Part shown: positions 18,763 to 26,836 of the stretch, piece after piece | How the letters are laid out: each line of letters opens with the position of its first letter | Numbering within the stretch: the stretch's first letter is position 1 | DNA from: Proteobacteria bacterium DTSAM18 | Lineage (GTDB): Bacteria; Myxococcota_A; UBA796; GCA-2862545 | Direction of reading: 5' to 3' | Length of the DNA stretch: 64,000 nucleotides | Assembly: GCA_028767165.1 (NCBI GenBank) | Contig: JARACJ010000001.1 | Span: 558,001-622,000 of the forward strand | Position numbers and translations under genes: made by a program | The notes under the pieces: model-generated | Told to the model about the DNA's origin: nothing | Seen by the model: only the letters and a program-made list of their open reading frames with translations | Database searches by the model: none

Positions 18763-18900
18763 GGTGTGCTCCGAGGTCGAGGGTTCTCGCTGGCGTCGTG
18801 CCGGGTGGGACGGTTCCGCCGTCGGTCCTGGAGTAGTTTGTGCCTCCTGGGTGCACTATGGGACTGTCGTGGAATCATTCATGAGCAGGAGTGGACAATC

Positions 18901-19785
18901 ATGGACCGACTCACCGCCCTCACCGTGTTCTGTCGCGCCGCGGAACGCGGCAGCTTCGTGGCCGCCGCACGGGATCTGGGGCTGTCCTCGTCGGCGGTGA
19001 GCAAGAACATCAAGGAGCTCGAAGACCACCTGCGGGCGCGCCTGTTCCACCGCACCACGCGTCACATCGCCCTGACCGAGGTGGGCGAGGTGTACCTGTC
19101 CCACGTCCGCCGGGTGCTCGAAGGGCTCGAGGAAGCCGACGCCCTCGTGGGCTCGATGCACGGCGAGGTCCGAGGCCGCCTGCGGGTGAGCGCTCCGATG
19201 ACCTTCAGCCTGCTGGCCCTGTCGGAGAGGATCCCCGCCTTCCTCGACACCCACCCCGAGCTGTCCCTGGACCTGCACCTCGACGACCGCCGCGTCGATC
19301 TGATCCGGGAGGGCTTCGACCTGGCCCTGCGCGGCACCCCGCACCTCGAGGACTCCTCCCTGGTCGCCCGACGCCTCACCACGCTCACCTACGCGGTCTG
19401 TGCCTCGTCGGCCTACGCCGCTGCCCATGGCCTCCCGACCCATCCACGAGAGCTCCCCGACCACCGCTGCGTGATCTACAGCCTGGCGCGGTCCGCCCAC
19501 CAGTGGACCTTCACCCGCGGCCAGGAGGAGGTCTCGGTGCCGATCCACGCGAGCTACAGCGTGAGCTCGAGCCTGGCGGTGAGGGATGCCCTGCGGGCCG
19601 GCTATGGCCTCAGCCTCATCCCGAGACGGTACGTGGAGGAGGACCTGGCGTCCGGCCGTCTCGTGTGCGCGCTGGAGGAGTGGGGCACGAGGGAGACGCC
19701 GATGTATGCGATCTACCCGTCGCGGCGGTTCCTGGAGCCGAAGGTGCGGGCGTTTGTCGGGTTCCTCGAGGAGGAGTTGGGGTAG
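18901..19785 (+). CDS. LysR-family transcriptional regulator
   Basis: The 294-residue protein has a typical LysR HTH (FCRAAERGSFVAAARDLGLS, then SSAVSKNIKELEDHL) and an effector domain of the DmlR/AaeR-like subgroup (DLALRGTPHLEDSSLVARRL). It is divergent from the MBL-NAD(P) fusion gene, with 138 nt between start codons, so that gene is its likely target. Its stop lies 34 nt before the terminator hairpin at 19820-19850, and it is the last gene before the genomic island. Confidence 0.92.
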   Translation: MDRLTALTVFCRAAERGSFVAAARDLGLSSSAVSKNIKELEDHLRARLFHRTTRHIALTEVGEVYLSHVRRVLEGLEEADALVGSMHGEVRGRLRVSAPMTFSLLALSERIPAFLDTHPELSLDLHLDDRRVDLIREGFDLALRGTPHLEDSSLVARRLTTLTYAVCASSAYAAAHGLPTHPRELPDHRCVIYSLARSAHQWTFTRGQEEVSVPIHASYSVSSSLAVRDALRAGYGLSLIPRRYVEEDLASGRLVCALEEWGTRETPMYAIYPSRRFLEPKVRAFVGFLEEELG

Positions 19786-19808
19786 GGGCTGGGCGCAGGT
19801 TGTCGTTT

Positions 19809-19861
19809 CAAGAACGAAAGAACCCCCGCCAGCGATGCTGACGGGGGTTCTTCAAGCGCCC
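19809..19861. repeat. Left island boundary repeat (copy of tRNA-Asn downstream region)
   Basis: This 53-bp block matches 35553-35604, the terminator region immediately 3' of the tRNA-Asn gene. The outer 23 bp differ by one base, the 17 bp GGGTTCTTCAAGCGCCC (19845-19861 and 35588-35604) are identical, and the differences cluster in the hairpin loop. Such a duplication is the expected footprint of integration at the 3' end of a tRNA gene. The similarity stops at the first bases of the tRNA itself, so the tRNA end was not reconstituted here. Confidence 0.75.
19820..19850. terminator. Strong hairpin terminator at left island edge
   Basis: The two 14-base arms around a 3-base loop pair fully except for one mismatch or wobble. 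The reverse strand has a T-rich tail (TTTCGTTCTT), matching the orientation of the tRNA-Asn terminator at 35564-35593 from which it appears to be copied. Read rightwards it also lies directly after the LysR gene and can end that transcript. Confidence 0.75.
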
Positions 19862-19869
19862 CTGGGCCC

Positions 19870-20079
19870 TTGGGTGGCAGAACCTTTGTGATCTCGTTTG
19901 AGGTGGTTCGCAGGGTCAGGCGGCGGAAGGAGCAGAGGCCGCGGAAGCCGAAGGGATGGCGGGCGACGGAGTGGAAGCGGCTGTTGGACGCTGGGGTTTA
20001 CGGGAGTCAGGCGGAGCTGGCTCGGGGGGAGGGGGTGTCGCGGGCGGCGGTGAGTCAGGGGCTCAAGCGGTTGAGATGA
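19870..20079 (+). CDS. Small HTH protein, copy A of an island-associated family
   Basis: A 69-codon frame starting at TTG. The second half is a helix-turn-helix (GSQAELARGEGVSRAAVSQG), preceded by a basic segment (VVRRVRRRKEQRPRKPKGW). Homologous frames with the same start context lie at 23982-24185 and 28832-29038. The reading frame stays open in all three in spite of many base changes and codon-sized deletions, which suggests past coding selection. The HTH resembles those at or next to the C-terminus of site-specific recombinases (inference). It may be a regulator or a remnant, and there is no clear ribosome binding site. Confidence 0.45.
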   Translation: MGGRTFVISFEVVRRVRRRKEQRPRKPKGWRATEWKRLLDAGVYGSQAELARGEGVSRAAVSQGLKRLR

Positions 20080-20193
20080 TTGGTTCGCCCCGCCGTGACA
20101 AATTCCCGGAGCCCTGCCTTGGCCACTTCCCGATGGATGGGAACAGCGTGCCGGGAAGCTACACCTGGAACTTACCTACACCACCGGCTGGTA

Positions 20194-21897
20194 CTATCCT
20201 TCCTTCACGAGTTCGAGGACGTACGCGCGGGTGAACTGGCCCCAGTAGCTGCGCAGGTCCATGAACCTGTCCTCGGGGGTGTCGTGCATGTTCTCAGACT
20301 TGGCGTAGGCCATGAACAGCACGTCGATAGCGTTTTGGGTCCGCCGAGCAACGTTTACGGCGTGCTGGGCGTCCAGATCCTTGGCGCTCTGATCTGCGAG
20401 GGCGGCGAGTGGTTCGTAGACCTCCCGGAAGAACGGATGGCGTCGGTTCAACTTCAGAATGGCCTTCCCATTGAGATGGGTGATTTCGAACAGCTCGCGC
20501 CCTGGCCAGGATGCGTCGATCAGCGTGATGGGATTCTGCTTGATTTGCTCCTTCAGCTTCTCGGCCTTCTCTTGGTTCTCATCGGCGCCGGCATCCTCCA
20601 GCAAGTCGCTGATCTTCTGGTCCAGCTCACCTTCGGGCAGGTCAAGGCCCGCTCGACCCTTCGGCGAGGTCTTCTCGGCCTTGTTCACGGCGGTGGACGC
20701 CTGATCATGCTCCTTAGCCAGGTCCCTCTCCTGCTGCTTGACTTGCCCCCACTCCGTCCTGAGGCGCTGCCGAGCGGCCTTAACAGGCCGAGCGAGCCAT
20801 TCCCGCAGCTCCTTGCGCAGTTTCTTCACCGGCTCCGCCCCTCGCTTCACGTGGCGCACCTGGAAGTACTCGTCTAGCTCTGCCGGGAACGAGACCTGGA
20901 TGCCGATGTAACGATCAATCTTGTCGACACCGCGTGGAAGCATGCGGGGAACCAGGTTGTAGTAGATTTCCCGACCGTTGCGGAGGATGCTGATCTTTCC
21001 CTGGTTCTGTGGGATCCGAAGGAACGTGATGTCGCGCTTGTTCTTGTCGACAGTGCCGCCGTCACCCTCGCGGTATCTGTACTCCCTGGGGCACAGGCTT
21101 ACCTGGACGTCGACTGGATGTCCGTTGATCTCGATGGTGGTCTGATCGATGATGTCTCCCTTCAGATCCTCACCCAGCTTCTCCTGCGCCAGCGGGTTGT
21201 CGAGTTGAAACAACGGGTCCTGCGGGAGCACACGCTTGCCGTTGAGGGTGATGGTCAGTCCGCTATCGATGAATTGCCGGTATGCTCGGGCCAGGAAGGC
21301 CATCAGCTCACCCAGCTTTTCGTCGATCGACTCTCCGTAGGCGCCCTGATGGCGGAGACGGTCGACCTTCGACCACACCAAGAGTGTGCCGCTCTGAAAG
21401 GGACCATCCTCACCGTTCAGCAGATGAGCGAAATCCGTCGGAAACTCATCGATCTTGCTCGCCTTGATGTGCTCCTGGTCGCCTTTCGCGACCTCATCAA
21501 GGTCTAGGTAGGTGTGGTAGATGTTGTTGTCCCCGATGGGCCGCGTGTAGATGTCGACGCGCCGGGCGACGCTGAGGGCGGCGAGCTTCAGCCCGACGCC
21601 GAATCGACCCAGACCGGACCGGGCGCCGTACCTGGTGGAGAAGCCCAGGGACAGGACCTTGGCGAGAATCTCGGGCCTGATGCCGTGCCCGTTGTCTGCG
21701 AACGTGATGGCCTCCACGTCCTTGGTCTTCCGGTGACGGAAAGTATCCACCTTGATGATGGTGGCGGCCGCTTCCTGGGAGTTGTCCACCGGCTCACCGA
21801 TGGCGGCTGCGAGATCGAATCCGGCATCGCGCCAGCTTTCGAGAGCCCGATCAACCTGCACGATGTCAGCCACGTAGGAGGTGTCGTCTGCGTTCAT
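20194..21897 (-). CDS. MORC-like GHKL ATPase (module 1, third gene)
   Basis: The 567-residue protein has an N-terminal Hsp90/GyrB/MutL-type ATPase fold: E35 and N39 in GEPVDNSQEA (catalytic Glu and Mg-binding Asn), DNGHGI at 68-73, and the lid glycine segment SGLGRFGVGLK at 94-104. A transducer-like domain follows. A charged, probably coiled-coil segment (about 375-455, KQQERDLAKEHDQ) separates it from a C-terminal helical region. The layout resembles prokaryotic MORC-type ATPases, which occur in restriction and other defence neighbourhoods. Its start overlaps the stop of the GIY-YIG gene by 4 nt (ATGA), so the two are translationally coupled. I infer a DNA-clamping role. Confidence 0.8.
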   Translation of the reverse strand: MNADDTSYVADIVQVDRALESWRDAGFDLAAAIGEPVDNSQEAAATIIKVDTFRHRKTKDVEAITFADNGHGIRPEILAKVLSLGFSTRYGARSGLGRFGVGLKLAALSVARRVDIYTRPIGDNNIYHTYLDLDEVAKGDQEHIKASKIDEFPTDFAHLLNGEDGPFQSGTLLVWSKVDRLRHQGAYGESIDEKLGELMAFLARAYRQFIDSGLTITLNGKRVLPQDPLFQLDNPLAQEKLGEDLKGDIIDQTTIEINGHPVDVQVSLCPREYRYREGDGGTVDKNKRDITFLRIPQNQGKISILRNGREIYYNLVPRMLPRGVDKIDRYIGIQVSFPAELDEYFQVRHVKRGAEPVKKLRKELREWLARPVKAARQRLRTEWGQVKQQERDLAKEHDQASTAVNKAEKTSPKGRAGLDLPEGELDQKISDLLEDAGADENQEKAEKLKEQIKQNPITLIDASWPGRELFEITHLNGKAILKLNRRHPFFREVYEPLAALADQSAKDLDAQHAVNVARRTQNAIDVLFMAYAKSENMHDTPEDRFMDLRSYWGQFTRAYVLELVKEG

Positions 21898-22292
21898 GGG
21901 ATGTTCCTTCGATCGAGTGGGTCAGTATAAAGGGAGATTCGGTTGGCGAACGCGCTCAAGAGCGTAGGTCGGCAGAACGGGCACTGGACGCAGCTGCCGC
22001 CGGGGCGGGCCGGGTGGATTGCGTTCTCAAGAGACGGGCCCCAGGCGTGGTAGGCGCTGCACTCCGCCAGGTAGGCCTGCTCCGCCGAGCTGTGGATGTC
22101 GAAGCGGAAGTAGTCGCCTCGAGCATCCGCGGCGTGAGTCAGCAGACGCTCGCGAAGGTCGCTGTCGCTCCGTCCGGTGTAGGTAGGTGATCCTGCTGCC
22201 GAGAACAGGGTGTAGCTGCCACACAGCCCCGAGGGGATCAGCAGCCGTACCAGCCAGGAACGCAAGGCGATGGGGCGGGTCAAAGGGGCCAT
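21894..22292 (-). CDS. GIY-YIG-type nuclease-like protein (module 1, second gene)
   Basis: The 132-residue protein has the features of a GIY-YIG domain: GSYTLFSAAGSPTYTGRS supplies the two tyrosine-glycine elements, LRERLLTHA the Arg helix, AYLAECSAYH the Glu, and LENAIHPARPGG the Asn region. A CVQCPFC pair follows and may bind zinc. The first motif reads GSY instead of GIY. ATG 22292 fits GGAGG spacing better than GTG 22295. Start and stop codons overlap those of both neighbours, so the three genes form one translational unit. It is presumably the DNA-cutting component. Confidence 0.72.
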   Translation of the reverse strand: MAPLTRPIALRSWLVRLLIPSGLCGSYTLFSAAGSPTYTGRSDSDLRERLLTHAADARGDYFRFDIHSSAEQAYLAECSAYHAWGPSLENAIHPARPGGSCVQCPFCRPTLLSAFANRISLYTDPLDRRNIP

Positions 22293-22777
22293 CACGCCAC
22301 CTCCTGCCAGGCGGTCCGAACGCGTCGGCGGGCGTGGGAGACTCGCACCCGCAGCTGCTGGAGGGAGCAGCCGTTGTTGCGGGCCATGGCGTCGTTGACG
22401 TGACCGGAAGCATCGTCGAGCAGGAGCTGACGGTCAGAGAAGCGCACGTCCTGTGACGACATGAACCAGCCCAGCTGGTCGTTAGCCTCGCAGAGCTGCT
22501 CGCCGTCGATGACGCCTTCGGCGAACCACGGCGCAGCGAGATTGGACTCGCGCTCGCACGTGAGGCGCTGCTGAGCGAGCTTGCGGCGACGGCGAACGTG
22601 CTTTCCCGCGTTGCCCCAGGCGCTCGCGGTCAGGCGGCGGGCGGCGCCCTGCCGTTGCGGCTTTTGGAGGAGCTCGTCGAGAGCCGCCTCCAGCCGTTCG
22701 AACGAGAAGAGATCGGTGACCTTGAGGCACCGGTCTTGGAGACGCACGTAGGCGTCGACAATATCTTTGGTCATCAT
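22292..22777 (-). CDS. Sigma-70 region-4-like HTH protein (module 1, first gene)
   Basis: The 161-residue protein is basic in its middle part. The C-terminal 40 residues (ASGHVNDAMARNNGCSLQQL followed by RVRVSHARRRVRTAW) look like a sigma region 4.2 helix-turn-helix. The N-terminal half is helical with no clear region 2, so it may be an ECF-like factor that has drifted or a region-4-only regulator. GAGGA precedes the paired ATG codons at 22777/22774. It is the promoter-proximal gene of the module and could regulate it or bring the partners to DNA. Identification rests on pattern only. Confidence 0.55.
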   Translation of the reverse strand: MMTKDIVDAYVRLQDRCLKVTDLFSFERLEAALDELLQKPQRQGAARRLTASAWGNAGKHVRRRRKLAQQRLTCERESNLAAPWFAEGVIDGEQLCEANDQLGWFMSSQDVRFSDRQLLLDDASGHVNDAMARNNGCSLQQLRVRVSHARRRVRTAWQEVA

Positions 22778-23210
22778 AGCGCTGTCCTCGGCTGGTCAGC
22801 AGGCCCCATGCGGTGGCTTGCTTCGTGAGGTGAAGGCGTACGGAACGTGCTCTCCCCGGTTGGTCAGCGTCGCCATGCGGTCGATGCTGCCTGGGTCGAA
22901 GCAGGTCCAGAGTGAAGTCTCCCGGCGCCCTCAATCTATAGGGGGTGCGAGCGGCCGCAGACTTTCACGACGATCTCAAGGAACGACTTCAAGAGCAGTA
23001 TGGCACGGCACCTCGTGGCTGTCACTGTCGATCTGGCGACGCTATCAGAACCAATCTGTCTTCGGTAATAGTACCTTTGTCGGTGTATACCACCTCCACG
23101 TCGGCTGCTCGTACGCCGCCTTCAGCGCCTCGGCCAGGTCGCTTATGATCACCCGCCCGCTCCCGCGCCGAGACCGGCCCGGGGGGGATGAGCCTCCGCG
23201 CCTCCAGCCA

Positions 23211-23414
23211 CTACCGGCCCTCGGTCTTCCCCATGCTCAGCTCTGCCGTGGCGTCGCTCCCTGTGAGCATGTCGCAACGGCGGAGCTGACGTACGCGCTC
23301 CTCCCTCTTCGTCCGGCGGCTCTTCGTGTCCGGAGGTGCCTCGGTCAGGACCTCCGCCAGCTTCTCACCGGTCTGCTCGACCCAGCTCGAAAGCAGCTCG
23401 TCGACATCGCCCAC
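23211..23414 (-). CDS. Possible small charged protein or gene remnant
   Basis: A 67-codon frame encoding an amphipathic, charged peptide (DELLSSWVEQTGEKLAEVL, then a basic KSRRTKREERVRQLRR stretch). Its amino-acid composition is protein-like, unlike that of the surrounding frames. No good ribosome binding site precedes the ATG, and the HTH-repeat fragment at 23421 begins 7 nt upstream of the start, so it may be the 3' remnant of a longer gene cut by that element. No family recognised. Confidence 0.3.
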   Translation of the reverse strand: MGDVDELLSSWVEQTGEKLAEVLTEAPPDTKSRRTKREERVRQLRRCDMLTGSDATAELSMGKTEGR

Positions 23415-23420
23415 GGTGAC

Positions 23421-23442
23421 GCGGGCGGCGGTGAGTCAGGGG
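23421..23442 (+). repeat. 22-bp fragment of the island HTH repeat
   Basis: The 22 bases are identical to 20040-20061, the recognition-helix part of HTH copy A (encoding RAAVSQG). No other part of the element is recognisable around it. It appears to be a fourth, mostly deleted copy. Confidence 0.6.
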
Positions 23443-23981
23443 ATGAGGGGACTAGCACCAACCACCGCACCCTATGCGGGCACGTCTCATTTAGCTGGTC
23501 TGAAACAAAGTCAGTAGAAACACGGACAGTACTTCGGTACGCGAGGTGCGCATCCCACGAGAGAACCATGCAGTACAAGGAGAAGGAATGCATGATTCTC
23601 ATGACTGGTTTCAAGTTGTCTCCGTCAGCGACAACGGGTGGAGCTGACTTTCTACAGCAAGGTGGATGGGGCGAATCTTATACGTACGTGTGCACCGATG
23701 GGCTTTGGGCCGAGCCGCCGCACTCACAACAAGGCTGACCGGTGTCAGTTCTGAGACTACGACAGCAACTACGATTCACATGTTCTCAGCTTGCTTCCGG
23801 AACAGGTGAAGTCCATTCGTCCTGTGGAACAGGGGTTCCATCCCGGGGAGTTCGTGACATGGTCGCCGAACGGGCTTGTTGGTCGTGATTGGGGTGCATA
23901 CAGCTAGGCACTTGCGTTGCACTGAAACAAAAAAGGACCGCCATCCTTCTGGATCTTAACCCTCAATGCGCCTCTGAGCCT

Positions 23982-24185
23982 TTGGGTGGGAGAACTTTTC
24001 GGATCTCGTTCGAGGTTGTTCGCAGGGTCAGGCGGCGGAAGGAGAGGAGGCCGCGGAAGTTGATGGGGTGGTGTGTTGCGGAGTGGAAGCGGCTGTCGGA
24101 CACTGGGTTTTACGGGAGTCAGACGGAGCTGGCTCGCGCCGTGGGAGCGGCCGTGTGTCAGGCCTTCAAGCGACTGCATAAGTAG
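23982..24185 (+). CDS. Small HTH protein, copy B of the island-associated family
   Basis: A 67-codon frame homologous to copies A and C and with the same TTG-GGT-GGG opening. The basic segment is intact, but the HTH is shortened (ELARAVGAAVCQAFKRL lacks the codons that give GVS in copy A) and a Trp-Arg pair has become WCV, so a functional DNA-binding domain is doubtful. The sequence before it (about 23935-23981) only faintly resembles the terminator block of the other copies. It directly precedes the dynamin module. Confidence 0.35.
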   Translation: MGGRTFRISFEVVRRVRRRKERRPRKLMGWCVAEWKRLSDTGFYGSQTELARAVGAAVCQAFKRLHK

Positions 24186-24324
24186 TTACATTGACTCTTG
24201 TTTCGTTGGATCAGGACTCGGAGAGAGGTTTGATTGAGGTGTTTCAATTCCGAAGGCAAAGTCAGGCCAAATCTTGATTCGTGGCTCTGGTATAACGGTG
24301 TCCAATAGAAGAGGAGTACGCATT

Positions 24325-26820
24325 TTGGCCCCGGAATCACCCCCAGCGCCTACCGTCGACGATCTCGACCACGCCTTGCTCCTCGCCGCCTATATGATCG
24401 TGGCCGACGGAGAGATCGACCACGACGAACTGCAGTTCTTCGAACGAGCGATGATGGCGGCCAGTGCGTCAGAGGCCACTCGCATCGCAACCCGTGCGGT
24501 ATTCTCCGATAACCGGGATAAGATTCCGTTCGCTAAGGCGCTCGCGGCAGTACCTTCCGCCGCGAGAGAGGTAGTCTACCGCCAGCTAGCGGAAATTGCA
24601 TGGGCGGACGGCATCCTGGTGTGTGCGGAAGAGGAATTGTTGATGATGACCGCCAGCACTTGGGGCCTGTCGGATCGGACCATCAAGACTTTGCATGCTT
24701 CTGCGGAACGAGCTGCCAAGCGTATCGAGCCGTCACAGCTCGCACTTGACTCCGGCGCAAGACCTCGTTCGGTTACTGCGCGCTTGGTAGCGGCTTTGGA
24801 CGGCGTGATTGGGCAGGATGCCGTGGACTCCTTCTCGCGTTGGATACCACATGGTGAGGCCCAAGCGTCGCTGATTGCAGCACGCAATGAGCTTATCCTG
24901 GCCGGCGACGGGTACGACGAAGCCGTCCGCCGATGTGCCGAAGGGGCGGTTATTGACTATGAGATCGCCGCGCCTGCGCTTCAGACTGCCAGGGACGCTC
25001 TTAAGGCCCTACGAATTGGCATGTCAGGGCGCGTGGGCGAGCTGTCAAACAGGGGACGGAGCAAGGCACGCACGTCCGACGAGGTCCGTGAGGCATTTGA
25101 GGCGCTGGAGGGACGCCTTTCCAAGCACATGTTGCCTCGCCTGGAACGATTGGAGACGGTGTTGCGTCAGCGCCGTCGGGCCCTTCGGGACTTCACCGTG
25201 GCTATTCTCGGGCGTACGAAAGCCGGCAAGAGCACCCTGCATGCAGTGCTTACGGGAGAAGGATGGGACGCTATCGGTGTCGGCTCGCTTCGCACCACCC
25301 GCTTCAACCGAAGCTACCGTGTCAATGGGCTTCGCATAGTTGATACACCGGGCATCGGTGCACCAGGCGGCCAGTCGGATGTCGAGATTGCACGCTCAGT
25401 GGTCGACGAGGCCGACGTTGTCGTGTTCCTGGTTACGGACGACAGTACCCAGACGGTGGAGCTCGACTTTTTTAAGGTGTTACGCGAAGCGTGGAAGCCG
25501 CTAGTTGTGTTGTTGAACGTGAAGCGCGGGTTGGACAAGCCTTCGCATGAGCAACGATTCCTGCGCAACCCAAGTTGGGTGTTTCGAGAAGACGATCTCG
25601 CCGGCCATGAGGCGCGCCTGCGTCGGCACGTCGTGGAGCACTACGGCAACGACTACTTTTCAGTATTGCCCGTTCACCTGGAGGCGGCTCGCCGGGCGCG
25701 AGCCGCTCCGGACCTGCCCCACGCCAAGACTCTCCTAGACGCGAGCCGTATTCATCGCTTCGTGGATCACCTACGCGTAGACGTGCTCCGTGATGGTGTA
25801 CTTCGTCGCTCGCAGACGCTCTTGGGAGCATCGGCTCACGATTTATACACACTCGCGGCTGACCTTCAGACGGAGAGAGACGCTCTGGTCGCGCTTTCGA
25901 GCCGCTTGCAGCAGTCGGCCCGTAGGCTACGTCAAGAGCTTACCATCGCCAGCCAAGACGCCATCATGCTCGCGACACAGAGTCTTTCGGCCCTTTGGAC
26001 CGAGGTAGAGGGGGAAATCGACGGCTTCGCCGAGCAGCACTGGAACGAAGACCGGCAAGTGCTCGACATTGCGTGGAAAAAGGTGCTGGCGGAGATGTCG
26101 TTTGAGTCGAAAGCCGAAGAGGTTGTGGCGATTGCTGGGGAGGCTTTCCTCGGGAGGACGCGAGAGCTACTGGAAGAGATGGCCGAGGAGCTACGTCTGA
26201 CAGTAGCTTTCCAGAAGCGGTCTTTGGATGCAGACGGTGCAGCTTGGGGGTGGACGGACTTCGCCCGGAAGTGGTCGGGTAGGGTACTCACGGTAGCAGG
26301 GACGATTGCGTTACTCTGGACGCCGATGGGGTGGGCTGCCATCGGTGTGGGCGTGATTCTGAACATCTTCAATATTATGTTCAAATCCCGAGACCAAAGG
26401 CGCCGCGAAGCCGTGGCGAGAATTGCCAAACGATTGCGCAAGGTAATGTCGGAGCAGCGAAGCGAACACGTGGAAGCGGTAACGCAATCGGTCGTGGATT
26501 GGTGCGAGGAGCTGGTGGTAACAGTGGTCGGTGATCTGGAACTGCTGGCTGTATCTGTGTCTCAGGCTTCCGAGGAAGTTGATATGGCTTTGGCCAAGGT
26601 GGAAGATCGGAGGCTTGCCTTGGACGAGGCGTTTGGCGCGCGCATCCTAGATTGGGTCGTCGACGGTGACGCTTCTGCTGTCGGCCCACATCTCACCGGT
26701 GTGTTGCGTGGGCCGAGGTCGTTGCATCTTTTTGTTTCCGAAGAACTAGGCAATGAGCCGAGGTTGGCTCAGCTTACCAGCGTGCTGCAGGTGGACGTGA
26801 CCTTGTCCGTCGCCGGCTAA
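24325..26820 (+). CDS. TerB-dynamin fusion GTPase (module 2, first gene)
   Basis: The 831-residue protein joins an N-terminal TerB-like helical domain (about residues 10-130; AAYMIVADGEIDHDEL and AEIAWADGILVCAEEE are the paired acidic repeats) to a dynamin-like GTPase. The P-loop GRTKAGKST is at 296-304, switch 2 DTPG at 340-343, and NVKR at the G4 position. Long helical stalk regions and a hydrophobic hairpin at about 654-686 suggest membrane insertion. TTG 24325 has GAGGAG at 24311-24316; a TTG at 24274 lacks one. TerB domains occur in several anti-phage and membrane-stress systems. I infer membrane surveillance or remodelling upon infection, together with the next gene. Confidence 0.82.
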   Translation: MAPESPPAPTVDDLDHALLLAAYMIVADGEIDHDELQFFERAMMAASASEATRIATRAVFSDNRDKIPFAKALAAVPSAAREVVYRQLAEIAWADGILVCAEEELLMMTASTWGLSDRTIKTLHASAERAAKRIEPSQLALDSGARPRSVTARLVAALDGVIGQDAVDSFSRWIPHGEAQASLIAARNELILAGDGYDEAVRRCAEGAVIDYEIAAPALQTARDALKALRIGMSGRVGELSNRGRSKARTSDEVREAFEALEGRLSKHMLPRLERLETVLRQRRRALRDFTVAILGRTKAGKSTLHAVLTGEGWDAIGVGSLRTTRFNRSYRVNGLRIVDTPGIGAPGGQSDVEIARSVVDEADVVVFLVTDDSTQTVELDFFKVLREAWKPLVVLLNVKRGLDKPSHEQRFLRNPSWVFREDDLAGHEARLRRHVVEHYGNDYFSVLPVHLEAARRARAAPDLPHAKTLLDASRIHRFVDHLRVDVLRDGVLRRSQTLLGASAHDLYTLAADLQTERDALVALSSRLQQSARRLRQELTIASQDAIMLATQSLSALWTEVEGEIDGFAEQHWNEDRQVLDIAWKKVLAEMSFESKAEEVVAIAGEAFLGRTRELLEEMAEELRLTVAFQKRSLDADGAAWGWTDFARKWSGRVLTVAGTIALLWTPMGWAAIGVGVILNIFNIMFKSRDQRRREAVARIAKRLRKVMSEQRSEHVEAVTQSVVDWCEELVVTVVGDLELLAVSVSQASEEVDMALAKVEDRRLALDEAFGARILDWVVDGDASAVGPHLTGVLRGPRSLHLFVSEELGNEPRLAQLTSVLQVDVTLSVAG

Positions 26821-26836
26821 TGTACATTTTTCTAAG

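Larger units (their letters stand above)
22778..24324. other. Decayed spacer between modules 1 and 2
   Basis: About 1.5 kb without a convincing intact gene apart from the copy B HTH frame. It contains the module 1 promoter region, a short minus-strand frame at 23211-23414, a 22-bp exact copy of part of the HTH repeat (23421-23442 matches 20040-20061), a short plus-strand frame beginning at 23568, and an orphan C-terminal-looking frame ending at the TAG near 23908 (includes TWSPNGLVGRDWGAYS). From about 23.45 kb on, the sequence is visibly AT-richer. It reads as the scar of several insertions and deletions. Confidence 0.5.

Noticed and set aside
22767-23738. Long plus-strand frame across the module 1/2 spacer
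   Set aside because: Composition is not protein-like over most of its length, it overlaps the start of the module 1 operon, and no motif or ribosome binding site supports it.
24325-26820. Tellurite-resistance (ter) locus
   Set aside because: Only a TerB-like domain is present, fused to a GTPase; no TerC, TerD or TerZ genes accompany it.
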